In this document: positions 26,320-34,925 of the stretch, piece by piece
Layout: every line of letters starts with the position of its first letter
How positions within the stretch are numbered: the stretch's first letter is position 1
Assembly: GCA_002422545.1 (NCBI GenBank)
Contig: DIWF01000027.1
Span: 1 to 64,000, forward strand
DNA: 64,000 nucleotides
Direction: 5' to 3'
Source: Firmicutes bacterium UBA6113
GTDB lineage: Bacteria; Bacillota; Clostridia; Tissierellales; Sedimentibacteraceae
Notes under the pieces: model-generated
Databases searched by the model: none
Seen by the model: only the letters and a program-made list of their open reading frames with translations
Told to the model about the DNA's origin: nothing
Made by a program: the position numbers and the translations under genes

Positions 26320-27870
26320 ATGAGAGCTTTAATAAGTGTGTCGGACAAGAACGGAATAGTTGAATTTGCAAAAAAACTTCAGGAACTTGGAGTTCAGATA
26401 ATTTCAACGGGAGGAACACATAAGACCCTTGAAGAAGCAGGGGTTAAAGTTACAGGAATTTCAGAAGTCACCGGTTTTCCGGAATGTCTTGACGGGAGGG
26501 TGAAGACATTGCATCCAAACATCCATGCGGGACTTCTCGCAATGCGCTACAATCCGGAACATATGAAGCAGCTTGAGGAACTGAAAATTGAAACAATCGA
26601 CATTGTTGTTGTAAATCTTTATCCTTTCAAAGAGACAATTCTAAAAGAAGGTGTCATAAGGGAAGTTGCCATAGAAAACATAGACATAGGCGGACCTACA
26701 ATGCTTCGCTCTGCTGCTAAAAATTATCAGGATGTGGCAGTTGTAGTTGACCCAAGAGATTACAATCTTGTATTAGATGAACTAAAAACAGGCAATGGAG
26801 TATCACTTGACACTAAATTTTATTTGTGTTCAAAGGTCTTTGCACACACATCCCACTACGACACAATGATTGCAGCGTACATGAAAAAGGAACGTCAAGA
26901 CAACAATCTTCCTGAAACATTTACCATGACATTTGAAAAGGTTCAGGAAATGCGATACGGCGAAAATCCTCACCAGAAGGCTGCTTTCTACAAGGAAGTG
27001 GGAAAGACAGACGGACTTCTTTCATCAGCCCTGCAGCTTCACGGAAAAGAACTGTCATTTAACAACATCAACGACACAAACGGAGCACTTGAGCTTTTGA
27101 AGGAATTTGAAGAACCGGCTGTTGTTGCATGCAAGCATTCAAATCCATGTGGAGTAGGTACCGGAGAAAATGTATATGATGCATATGTGAAAACTTACAA
27201 TGCAGACCCAACTTCCATTTTCGGTGGAATTGTAGTTATGAACAGGGAAATGGATGAAAAAACAGCTGAAGAAATAAACAAAATATTTGTTGAAATAGTT
27301 GTTGCTCCTTCATACAGTGAGAAAGCACTTGAAATACTTAAATCCAAGAAAAATATAAGGCTTCTGGCAATTGAAAACATTACAACAAAGCAGGATGAAA
27401 ATTCCTATGACCTAAAAAAGGTTGCTGGAGGAATCCTTGTTCAGACAATTGACTCAAAGCTTCTGGCTGGAGAACTTAAGACTGTAACAAAGAAAGAACC
27501 AACAGAACAGGAAATGAAAGATATTATCATGGCATGGAAAATTGTTAAGCACACAAAATCAAATGCCATTACAATAGTTAAAAACGGTCAGTCCATAGGC
27601 ATCGGGCCTGGACAGGTAAACCGCATCTGGGCATGCAAGCAGGCGATAGAACATGCAGTGGAATTTTTAGGAAAAGACAGCCTCAAGGGAGCTTCGTTAG
27701 CTTCAGATGCATACTTTCCGTTTTCAGATTGCGTTGAGGCGGCTGCAGAGGCAGGTATTACAGCAATAATTCAGCCGGGAGGCTCCATAAGAGACAATGA
27801 TTCCATAGAAGCATGCGACAAACACAACATGTCAATGCTTTTCACAGACATGAGACACTTTAAACACTAA
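26320..27870 (+). CDS. purH: Bifunctional AICAR formyltransferase / IMP cyclohydrolase
   Basis: The 516-aa product has an N-terminal MGS-like IMP cyclohydrolase domain (SVSDKNGIVEFAKKL, STGGTHKTLEEAGV, GRVKTLHPNIHAGLL) and a C-terminal AICAR transformylase domain (LRYGENPHQ-type motif MRYGENPHQ, CKHSNPCG, SDAYFPFSD, AIIQPGGSIRD). It catalyses the last two steps to IMP. AATAAGGAGTTGG precedes the ATG. It is flanked on both sides by the same small repeat. Confidence 0.97.
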   Translation: MRALISVSDKNGIVEFAKKLQELGVQIISTGGTHKTLEEAGVKVTGISEVTGFPECLDGRVKTLHPNIHAGLLAMRYNPEHMKQLEELKIETIDIVVVNLYPFKETILKEGVIREVAIENIDIGGPTMLRSAAKNYQDVAVVVDPRDYNLVLDELKTGNGVSLDTKFYLCSKVFAHTSHYDTMIAAYMKKERQDNNLPETFTMTFEKVQEMRYGENPHQKAAFYKEVGKTDGLLSSALQLHGKELSFNNINDTNGALELLKEFEEPAVVACKHSNPCGVGTGENVYDAYVKTYNADPTSIFGGIVVMNREMDEKTAEEINKIFVEIVVAPSYSEKALEILKSKKNIRLLAIENITTKQDENSYDLKKVAGGILVQTIDSKLLAGELKTVTKKEPTEQEMKDIIMAWKIVKHTKSNAITIVKNGQSIGIGPGQVNRIWACKQAIEHAVEFLGKDSLKGASLASDAYFPFSDCVEAAAEAGITAIIQPGGSIRDNDSIEACDKHNMSMLFTDMRHFKH

Positions 27871-27873
27871 AAA

Positions 27874-27965
27874 ATTCAATTAAGAATGAAGAGTTAAGAA
27901 TTAAATGATTGAATTGTGCTTTGCACAATTCATACAATAATTCTTCATTCTTAACTCTTAATTTA
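27874..27965 (+). repeat. Small palindromic repeat element, copy 2 (92 nt, MITE-like)
   Basis: Imperfect arms of about 26-30 nt (27878-27910 and 27932-27963; 22 of the first 26 positions pair) enclose a perfect GAATTGTGC-TTT-GCACAATTC hairpin at 27911-27931. The whole unit could fold into one long cruciform. The right arm equals copy 1 in inverted orientation. Confidence 0.8.
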
Positions 27966-27981
27966 AATAATGGAGGTTTTT

Positions 27982-29235
27982 ATGAAAATTCTTGTTGTAG
28001 GCAGCGGAGCAAGAGAACACACTATATGCTGGAAGCTTAAACAAAGCAAAAAAGTTTCCAAACTTTACTGTGCTCCTGGCAATGCGGGCATAGGGCAAAT
28101 AGCTGAAATTGTAGATATAAAGGCTGAAAATCTTGACGAACTCACAAAATTTTCAGCTGACAACAAAATAGATTTGGTTGTTGTAGGACCGGAAGGCCCA
28201 TTGGTTAACGGCCTTGTAGACATGCTCATTGCAAAGGGAATAAAAGCCTTCGGACCGGTAAAGAAGGCAGCAAGGCTGGAAGGAAGCAAGTCATATTCCA
28301 AGGACTTCATGAAAAAATACAACATTCCAACAGCAAAGTATGAGGTTTTTGAAAATTCCAAGCAGGCACTTGAAGCCTTGAAAAACTTTGACGTTCCTGT
28401 GGTAGTAAAAGCAGATGGTCTTGCTGCAGGCAAGGGAGTCCTTATCTGTGAAACAAAACAAGATGCTAAGGAAGCAATTGAAAGCATAATGAATGACAAG
28501 CAGTTCGGAGAAGCAGGTGACACTGTTGTAATAGAAGAATTTCTTGATGGAACAGAGACCTCTCTGCTTTGTTTTGTTGACGGCAAAAGAATTGTTCCCA
28601 TGGAAAGTGCAAGAGATTACAAAAAAGCATACGACAACGACAAGGGGCTTAATACGGGAGGAATGGGAAACTTTTCTCCAAACCCCATATATACGGACAA
28701 GCTGAATGACTATATACAGGAGAATATTATAGACAGAACTTTGCAGGGCTTCCATGGAGAAGAGATGGATTTCAAAGGCGTGCTTTTCATAGGTTTGATG
28801 ATTAAAAACGACCAAGCAAAAGTTCTTGAATACAACACACGCTTTGGGGACCCTGAAACTGAGTCTGTCATTCCAAGGCTGAAATCCGATTTAGTTGACA
28901 TTATAGAAAAGTGTATTGAAGGAAATTTGTCCGCTGATGATTTGCAGTGGAAGGATGAAAAGAGCGTTACTGTAATCCTTGCTTCAGGAGGATATCCGGA
29001 AAATTATGAAAAAGGCAAGGAAATTAAAGGCCTTGAAGATGTTGATAAAGGCGTCATGGTTTTTCACGGAGGAACAAAACTTGTGGGCGGCAAAATCCTC
29101 ACAGACGGTGGAAGAGTCATGGCAGTCACTGCACTTGGCAGCACTCTTGATGAAGCAAGAGAAAATGTATATAAAAACATACCTAAAATCCATTTTGAAA
29201 AAATGGAATACAGGACTGACATAGCAAAATTGTAA
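27982..29235 (+). CDS. purD: Phosphoribosylamine-glycine ligase (GAR synthetase)
   Basis: The 417-aa ATP-grasp enzyme has MKILVVGSGAREHTICWKL, VVGPEGPLVNGLVD, VVKADGLAAGKGVLI, MGNFSPNP and YNTRFGDPETE. It makes GAR from phosphoribosylamine, glycine and ATP. Start at 27982 follows AATGGAGGTTTTT; the ATG at 27970 is inside that ribosome binding site. Last gene of the pur operon, closed by a terminator. Confidence 0.97.
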   Translation: MKILVVGSGAREHTICWKLKQSKKVSKLYCAPGNAGIGQIAEIVDIKAENLDELTKFSADNKIDLVVVGPEGPLVNGLVDMLIAKGIKAFGPVKKAARLEGSKSYSKDFMKKYNIPTAKYEVFENSKQALEALKNFDVPVVVKADGLAAGKGVLICETKQDAKEAIESIMNDKQFGEAGDTVVIEEFLDGTETSLLCFVDGKRIVPMESARDYKKAYDNDKGLNTGGMGNFSPNPIYTDKLNDYIQENIIDRTLQGFHGEEMDFKGVLFIGLMIKNDQAKVLEYNTRFGDPETESVIPRLKSDLVDIIEKCIEGNLSADDLQWKDEKSVTVILASGGYPENYEKGKEIKGLEDVDKGVMVFHGGTKLVGGKILTDGGRVMAVTALGSTLDEARENVYKNIPKIHFEKMEYRTDIAKL

Positions 29236-29272
29236 GTTACGAAACTACCATGCAGTAAAATATTATATAACG

Positions 29273-29298
29273 AGGATGATAAATCATCCTTTTTTTTT
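29273..29298 (+). terminator. Rho-independent terminator of the pur operon
   Basis: The stem AGGATGA/TCATCCT with a TAAA loop is followed by nine T. Confidence 0.93.
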
Positions 29299-29363
29299 AT
29301 GTTTTAATCATTATGGCATCCTGGGCGAATATATTTATAATATATATTTATTTGGAGGTTGCC

Positions 29364-30635
29364 ATGCGCATACATACGGTTCAAAAGGGTGAGGCATTAT
29401 GGAATATTGCCGACTTTTATAAAACTGACATAGAAGATATCATTGAAGCTAACGGTCTTGTCAATCCGGAGGTTCTATTGGTTGGACAGCCGCTTTTGAT
29501 TCCTGAAGACATAAAAGAACACACAGTGATACCAGGTGATACAATCTGGAAAATTGCAGAGAGCTACGGAGTTCCCGTGCAGGAGCTGTTGTGGGAAAAC
29601 CGGATAATGACCCCTGACACCATTTATCCAGGTCTTGTTTTGAAAATTCCTGAAAAAGAAAAGCCGGTAATAGATGTGAATGCATTTACTTATATTTTGG
29701 GAGATGATGCCATCCCTGTTGTTCAGGGAGCTGGAGACAATCTTACATATTTAAGTCCATTTGCTTATCTCATCAATGAAGACGGAAGCCTCGTAGCAAT
29801 AGACGATGAACCTGCCATAGGAGAAGCAATAGCCAAGGGAGTTGTTCCCATGATGTCCATTGTGAACTTCACAAGAAATGTCAAGGGAGAAAACATAGCA
29901 AAAATAATCTTGAACAATCCGGAAATAGTTGAAACTATACAGAACAATATTTTAAACACAATGAGGGACAAAGGATACAGAGGGCTCAACATAGATTTTG
30001 AATATGTTTTTCCGGAAGACAGGGAAGCTTACAACAATTTTCTTGAAAGCACCGTGAACAAGCTTCATGAAGAGGGATATTTTGTTTCAACAGCTTTGGC
30101 TCCAAAAACAAACGCAGAACAAAAGGGTCTTTTGTATGAGGCTCACGATTATGCAGAACATGGCAGGCTGGCTGATTTTGTTGTGCTCATGACTTATGAG
30201 TGGGGATGGAGAGGGGGGCCTCCAAGGGCAATTTCTCCCATAAATGAAATTGAAAAGGTGCTTGATTATGCTGTTACTGCTATTCCAAGGGAAAAAATAC
30301 TCATGGGTTTCCAAATATACGCGAGGGACTGGAAGCTTCCTTTTTCCCAGGGTCAGGAAGCAGAAACAATAAGCGTTGAGGAAGCAATGAACAGGGCGTA
30401 TAGACACATGTCTGAAATTAAATATGATTTTGTAAGTCAGTCACCGTACTTCAGATACACGGACGATGAAGGAAACGCTCATGAGGTATGGTTTGAAGAT
30501 GCAAGAAGCGCCCGTGCAAAATTTGATGTTGTGAAGGAATACGGTCTCAAGGGTTTAAGTTATTGGGGACTTGGCTATCCCTTCACGCAAAACTGGGTAC
30601 TTCTTGAGGATACTTTTGACGTAAGAAAGCTTTAG
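29364..30635 (+). CDS. LysM-LysM-GH18 protein (YaaH/SleL-type spore cortex-lytic hydrolase)
   Basis: The 423-aa product has two LysM repeats (about 1-46, MRIHTVQKGEALWNIADFY; and 48-96, HTVIPGDTIWKIAESYG) followed by a glycoside hydrolase 18 domain. The catalytic signature NIDFEYV places the acid/base Glu at residue 213. Relatives (YaaH, SleL) are spore-coat-associated N-acetylglucosaminidases that degrade cortex fragments at germination. There is no signal peptide, which fits a mother-cell-made spore protein. Start at 29364 follows TTGGAGGTTGCC. It converges on the next gene with stop codons overlapping by 4 nt and no terminator between. Confidence 0.92.
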   Translation: MRIHTVQKGEALWNIADFYKTDIEDIIEANGLVNPEVLLVGQPLLIPEDIKEHTVIPGDTIWKIAESYGVPVQELLWENRIMTPDTIYPGLVLKIPEKEKPVIDVNAFTYILGDDAIPVVQGAGDNLTYLSPFAYLINEDGSLVAIDDEPAIGEAIAKGVVPMMSIVNFTRNVKGENIAKIILNNPEIVETIQNNILNTMRDKGYRGLNIDFEYVFPEDREAYNNFLESTVNKLHEEGYFVSTALAPKTNAEQKGLLYEAHDYAEHGRLADFVVLMTYEWGWRGGPPRAISPINEIEKVLDYAVTAIPREKILMGFQIYARDWKLPFSQGQEAETISVEEAMNRAYRHMSEIKYDFVSQSPYFRYTDDEGNAHEVWFEDARSARAKFDVVKEYGLKGLSYWGLGYPFTQNWVLLEDTFDVRKL

Positions 30636-31963
30636 ACTTTTACAGATATCTTTTTTGTATTCCACTTAGGAAGTCTCACAACGTTGATTATGGGTACTAA
30701 GTAAAGAAAGACTGCATATGGAATTGCTGCTGCATCAACAGACAATGTTGCTAAGGGGACTGCAATGGCTATGCTCCAAGGAAAAAGTTCAGCCGTTAGA
30801 ATTACAGTGTTTTCAATGTCAATTGACAGGTATTCCTTTGGTAGATTCTTTTTTTCATAAATTTTGTGCATGAGCTGCTGAGTAAGAAGTATAGGAAGTG
30901 TCTGATTGCAGCAAAACGCGCATGTTGCAATGCTTGTGAAAAGGGTTGTGAGGTATACTCCTATTTTCTCGCTCATTTTTACCAGAAATCCCTGTATGTC
31001 ATTCAGCATCCCGGTGCCTTCGAAAATACCAGAATACGAAGAAGCAATGAGAACAATGAATGAAACGTTCACCATTGATAAAAGGCCTCCGCCGGATATT
31101 ATTTTTGACAGGGAGCTTTCCGGAGTCAGATAAAATCCAAACAGCATGGTGCGAAGCAGTTCTAAAAACTTGATATCCTGTACAGTAAGGCAGATGATAA
31201 ATGATGTTATTATGCTGAAGACCATAGATATTTTTACATTCTTTTTCATTATTGCAAGCAAAAATATCACGAGAGCTGGAATTACAGTTACAAAGTTTAA
31301 ATTGAAATAAGATGCAATTTCATCCAACAGTTCTGTGTTTTTTGTGTTGAGAGGGTATTTTCCTGACAAAAAAATGTAAAAACCAACTGTCAGCACAAAG
31401 GGAATTAGCCCTGTAATAAACATGTTTTTGACATTTGTGTACAAATCTGTGTCTGTGACCACAGCTACAAGATTGGCACTTGAAGATGTGGGAGAGCACC
31501 TGTCACCGAAAAATGCTCCAGAAACAATTGCTCCTGCAGCAGCATATGTGTTAACACCACCGCTTTTTGCAAGAACTATGAGAACAACACCAATTGTTCC
31601 GCATGTTCCGAAGCTTGTTCCAAGGGCAAATGAAACGACGCATGTGAGAAGAAATGCAAACAATATGAAGAAGTCAGGATTCATAATTTTTGTTCCGTAG
31701 TATACAAAAAATGAGATGGTTCCGGCAGCTCTCCACAATGCGGTTATCATGCCTATAAGCGCGAAAATCGGCATAAGTGAGAGAGCTTTTTTCATTCCCT
31801 TAAGATTCATTGCGGCAATGTTTTTAAGGCTGTGGCCTCTTTTGTACGCAACTATAGAAAAAGCAGCCATTCCTATAAGCAGCGGATAAATAGTTGATAT
31901 ACCATTTGAAATGCTTAAAACAAGTGAAATGGTAAATATGATAACAGCAATTAAAAAGTCCAT
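30632..31963 (-). CDS. NhaC-family Na+/H+ antiporter
   Basis: The 443-aa membrane protein has about eleven hydrophobic helices. The GDRCSPTSSSANL motif is typical of the NhaC family, as is SFALGTSFGTCGTIG. Members exchange Na+ for H+ or organic acids such as malate for lactate, so the substrate is not certain. The ribosome binding site on the minus strand (AGGAGAATAAC) is good. The leader contains a terminator-like hairpin (32028-32068), so expression may be attenuated. Confidence 0.88.
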   Translation of the reverse strand: MDFLIAVIIFTISLVLSISNGISTIYPLLIGMAAFSIVAYKRGHSLKNIAAMNLKGMKKALSLMPIFALIGMITALWRAAGTISFFVYYGTKIMNPDFFILFAFLLTCVVSFALGTSFGTCGTIGVVLIVLAKSGGVNTYAAAGAIVSGAFFGDRCSPTSSSANLVAVVTDTDLYTNVKNMFITGLIPFVLTVGFYIFLSGKYPLNTKNTELLDEIASYFNLNFVTVIPALVIFLLAIMKKNVKISMVFSIITSFIICLTVQDIKFLELLRTMLFGFYLTPESSLSKIISGGGLLSMVNVSFIVLIASSYSGIFEGTGMLNDIQGFLVKMSEKIGVYLTTLFTSIATCAFCCNQTLPILLTQQLMHKIYEKKNLPKEYLSIDIENTVILTAELFPWSIAIAVPLATLSVDAAAIPYAVFLYLVPIINVVRLPKWNTKKISVKV

Positions 31964-32023
31964 GTTATTCTCCTATCTTTAATATATATATTATATAATT
32001 AAATTAGGAAATTACAATATCAA

Positions 32024-32068
32024 TAAAAAAATAAGACTGTCAGTCCAGCATACTGACAGTCTTATTTT
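32024..32068 (-). promoter_or_regulatory. Terminator-like hairpin in the antiporter leader (possible attenuator)
   Basis: A perfect 17-bp stem (32028-32044 with 32052-32068) has a 7-nt loop. Read on the minus strand it is followed by TTTTTTTATTG, a standard intrinsic terminator. No minus-strand gene lies to its right within the divergent gap, so it sits in the 5' leader of the antiporter. It could instead insulate the two divergent units. Confidence 0.65.
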
Positions 32069-32160
32069 ACAATTATATTAGGAGATTTCCTGTTATAAGA
32101 TATAAGCTTAATTTTTTCCGGTCTACGTCTTTTCTTGTGGTTATTATATTCTTCAGTTGT

Positions 32161-32200
32161 GAAGAAATTATGTAGATTAATACATCTTCATAATTTCTTC
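32161..32200. repeat. 16-bp-arm inverted repeat in the divergent intergenic region
   Basis: GAAGAAATTATG at 32161-32172 and AGAT at 32174-32177 pair with ATCT at 32184-32187 and CATAATTTCTTC at 32189-32200, with one T/T mismatch and a 6-nt loop. It lies 48 nt upstream of the small ORF at 32249. Operator or hairpin; no T tail. Confidence 0.6.
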
Positions 32201-32248
32201 ATGAATACCGGTTAATATAAAATTAAAAACTAAAACGATGAGGTTATT

Positions 32249-32362
32249 ATGGGATGCTGCGGAGGACCAAGACCAGATAAAATTTATTCTTTTAAGGAAT
32301 ATTTCATTACAACTGTTGTTATTATTGCCATAGTTTTATTAATTTATTATCTTAAAAAATAG
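32249..32362 (+). CDS. 37-aa CC-motif single-pass membrane protein
   Basis: A GATGAGGTTATT ribosome binding site precedes an ATG. The product begins MGCCGGPRPDKIYSFKEY and then has one hydrophobic segment (about residues 19-34, TTVVIIAIVLLIYYL) ending in KK. The N-terminal Cys-Cys would face the cytoplasm under the positive-inside rule only if the C-terminal KK is outside, so topology is open. It lies 41 nt upstream of the HMA-TauE-cupredoxin gene and may deliver or sense metal. I know no named family for it. Confidence 0.6.
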   Translation: MGCCGGPRPDKIYSFKEYFITTVVIIAIVLLIYYLKK

Positions 32363-32403
32363 TTTTAAATGTAACATCAAAAAAATAATTCAAGAGGTGG
32401 ATA

Positions 32404-34203
32404 ATGGGTATAAGAAAAGAGAAGATTAAAGTATATGATATGACTTGTTCTTCCTGTGAAGCAAGAGTTGAAAATGCAGCCTTAAAAACGGAAGGTGTGC
32501 ACAAAGCAAAAGCAAGCTTCACAGAACAGTATTTGGAAATAGAATATGATGATGAAAAATTCAAAATCAAAAAAATTAAAGAAGAGATACTTAATGCAGG
32601 ATACTCAACAGAAAAATCAGATCTTAAGTTTTTTGGAATATTAATAATTGCAGCTGCAGTTGCAATGCTTGGATTTAATACAAGGGGATACGACATGGAA
32701 GCCTTTCTAACCAATGCTTCATACGGTGTTTTGTTCCTTGCAGGTGTGCTCACATCAATTCACTGCGTTGGAATGTGCGGCGGAATCATGCTTACTCAAA
32801 GTATTTCTGCAGAAAGCAAAAATAAGTTCGAGGCTATTAAACCGACACTTTTATACAATTTAGGCAGAGTCATTTCTTACACAATTCTTGGAGCGATAAT
32901 AGGAGCGGCTGGCTCTGCTTTTTCTCTTTCAATAAAATCTAAAGCTGCTGTACAGATAATTGCTGGTGCATTTATGATTATGATGGGATTTAACATGGCA
33001 GGTTTTGGAATTTTTAGAAAATTTCAGTTGCACATGCCCAAATCTTTCTGTAAGATAAAAAGCAAGTATTCATCTCCATTTGTTGTTGGATTATTAAACG
33101 GACTCATGCCATGTGGACCGCTGCAGACAATGCAGATTTTCGCACTTGGCACATCAAGTCCTGTAAAGGGAGCCTTGGCCATGTTTGCGTTTTCTTTGGG
33201 TACAGTTCCATTGATGCTTGCATTTGGAGGATTGTCAGGACTGCTGAGCAAGGGATACACAAAAAGACTTCTAAAAATGAGCGGAGTTCTTGTAATCGTG
33301 CTCGGACTAATTATGGGTAACAGAGGATTTGCCATAATCGGAATAACTCCGGCAAATGTATTTGCCTTAGATAAAGAAGAATCTTCCACTTCCAGTGAAA
33401 GCAATAATCCAAATGTTGCTAAAGCTGTCATGGAAGACGGAGTACAGGTAATAAGGATGACTGTCAACAACCAGGGATTCGTTCCTAATGCATTTTATGT
33501 TCAAAAAGGTATACCTGTAAAATGGATTATTGACGGCAAGGAAATAAACACATGCAACAACGCCATAATAGTGCCTTCAATGGATATGCAGAAAGTTGTA
33601 AAAATAGGTGAAAATATAATAGAATTCACACCGTCAGATAAAGACATCAGTTTCAGCTGCTGGATGGGAATGATAGGCGGAGTAATAAGGGTGGTTGATA
33701 AACTGGATACAGTTGATACAACAGTTGAAGACCCATCTCTTCCACCACCTGCAGTATCTCCTGACTGCTGTAAGAGTCCTCTTGATGAAGAAGAGCAGGT
33801 TGATTTAGGGAAAGAGAGTATCTATGGTGATGATATAACCAAGACACCAACGGATATGTTAATTGGAAAAGCTGAAGAAAACAGCATTACAATTAAAGGT
33901 ATCGGTTATGAACTAAAACCGCTTATTTCAGTTGTGAAAGGCAATGAAACAATTGAGGCTGAGTTCGATCTGGATGAATTTGACGATAAGGATGGAGAGT
34001 TTTTAGTGGTTGATGGAAATACAGGCGGAACAGTTGCTTCATTTGATGGAAGCACTGGGTCAGGAAAGGTTAAATTTACAGCAAGTGAAGACGGAATTTA
34101 TGGTATAATAAAAAATGGAGCCGTACTTGGAGTAGTTAAGACGGTTGATGACCTAGAAAGTGCAGATCTTGGAGAAATAAGAAACAGTATGATACTGCAG
34201 TAA
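32404..34203 (+). CDS. HMA - sulfite-exporter-like (TauE/SafE, COG2836) - cupredoxin fusion protein
   Basis: The 599-aa product fuses several modules. An N-terminal heavy-metal-associated domain (about 1-70) has MTCSSC (C15, C18). A six- to seven-helix TauE/SafE-like membrane domain of the COG2836 type (about 75-325) has SIHCVGMCGG and NGLMPCGPLQTMQ. A cupredoxin-like domain (about 345-435) has NTCNNA and a CWMGM metal site. A linker carries another CC pair (PDCCKS, near 454). An acidic beta-rich C-terminal domain of about 110 residues resembles nothing I recognise. It probably binds and moves copper or a similar thiophilic metal across the membrane. AAGAGGTGGATA precedes the ATG. Followed at 23 nt by a two-component system. 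Confidence 0.88.
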   Translation: MGIRKEKIKVYDMTCSSCEARVENAALKTEGVHKAKASFTEQYLEIEYDDEKFKIKKIKEEILNAGYSTEKSDLKFFGILIIAAAVAMLGFNTRGYDMEAFLTNASYGVLFLAGVLTSIHCVGMCGGIMLTQSISAESKNKFEAIKPTLLYNLGRVISYTILGAIIGAAGSAFSLSIKSKAAVQIIAGAFMIMMGFNMAGFGIFRKFQLHMPKSFCKIKSKYSSPFVVGLLNGLMPCGPLQTMQIFALGTSSPVKGALAMFAFSLGTVPLMLAFGGLSGLLSKGYTKRLLKMSGVLVIVLGLIMGNRGFAIIGITPANVFALDKEESSTSSESNNPNVAKAVMEDGVQVIRMTVNNQGFVPNAFYVQKGIPVKWIIDGKEINTCNNAIIVPSMDMQKVVKIGENIIEFTPSDKDISFSCWMGMIGGVIRVVDKLDTVDTTVEDPSLPPPAVSPDCCKSPLDEEEQVDLGKESIYGDDITKTPTDMLIGKAEENSITIKGIGYELKPLISVVKGNETIEAEFDLDEFDDKDGEFLVVDGNTGGTVASFDGSTGSGKVKFTASEDGIYGIIKNGAVLGVVKTVDDLESADLGEIRNSMILQ

Positions 34204-34226
34204 AAATTCTTTTATATGGAGAGAAA

Positions 34227-34925
34227 ATGAACAGCATTTTAATAATTGAAGATGATGAAAGAGTAGCCGATGTAATCAGGGCATACCTGGAAAGGGAAGG
34301 TTACAGAGTGTTTTGGACAGCAAAAGGTATTGACGGCATTGACATTGCCAGAAAAAACAAAATAGAACTGATTATTCTTGACCTTATGCTTCCCGACATG
34401 AGCGGAGAAGAAGTGTGCAGAATAATACGGCTTGAATCTGATGTGCACATTTTCATGCTCACTGCAAAAGGAACACTGGACAACAAAATTGAAGGCCTGA
34501 ATATGGGAGCCGACGAATATCTTGTTAAGCCTTTCAGTCCCAGGGAGCTTACTGCCAGGGTCAATTCGCTCTTCAGAAGACTTCAAAAGGACACAGGAAC
34601 ATCAGAAGCTGTTTATGACGACAAAAATTTATCAATAAATTATGAAAAGCGCACAGTAATGCTAAAAGGAACAGAAGTTTCACTTACACCTAATGAATTT
34701 GACATTCTGTACACCCTGACTATGAGCAAGGGAAAGGTTCTATCCAGGGAACAGCTCATAGATAAAATATTCGGCTATGATTTTGACGGTTACGACAGGA
34801 CCGTAGACGTGCACATTAAGAACATAAGAAAAAAAATAGAGGAAGATACCAAAAATCCCAAATATATAGTTACTGTCACAAAGGCAGGTTATAAATTCGG
34901 CGGTGACCAAAATGCATTCAATTAG
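34227..34925 (+). CDS. OmpR-family response regulator
   Basis: The 232-aa product has a receiver domain with acidic pocket E8-D9-D10 and phospho-acceptor D52 (LILDLMLPD context), Thr in MLTAKG and Lys in LVKPFSPREL. A winged-helix DNA-binding domain follows (LTPNEFDILYTLTMSKGKVLSREQLIDKI, VDVHIKNIRKKIE). ATATGGAGAGAAA is the ribosome binding site. It overlaps the sensor kinase gene. Being directly downstream of the metal-handling fusion gene, it may control that gene or sense envelope metal stress (inference). Confidence 0.93.
   Translation: MNSILIIEDDERVADVIRAYLEREGYRVFWTAKGIDGIDIARKNKIELIILDLMLPDMSGEEVCRIIRLESDVHIFMLTAKGTLDNKIEGLNMGADEYLVKPFSPRELTARVNSLFRRLQKDTGTSEAVYDDKNLSINYEKRTVMLKGTEVSLTPNEFDILYTLTMSKGKVLSREQLIDKIFGYDFDGYDRTVDVHIKNIRKKIEEDTKNPKYIVTVTKAGYKFGGDQNAFN

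Noticed and set aside
28065..28815. Two minus-strand frames of 174-178 codons inside purD
   Set aside because: Antisense to a conserved enzyme; no recognisable motifs or start signals.
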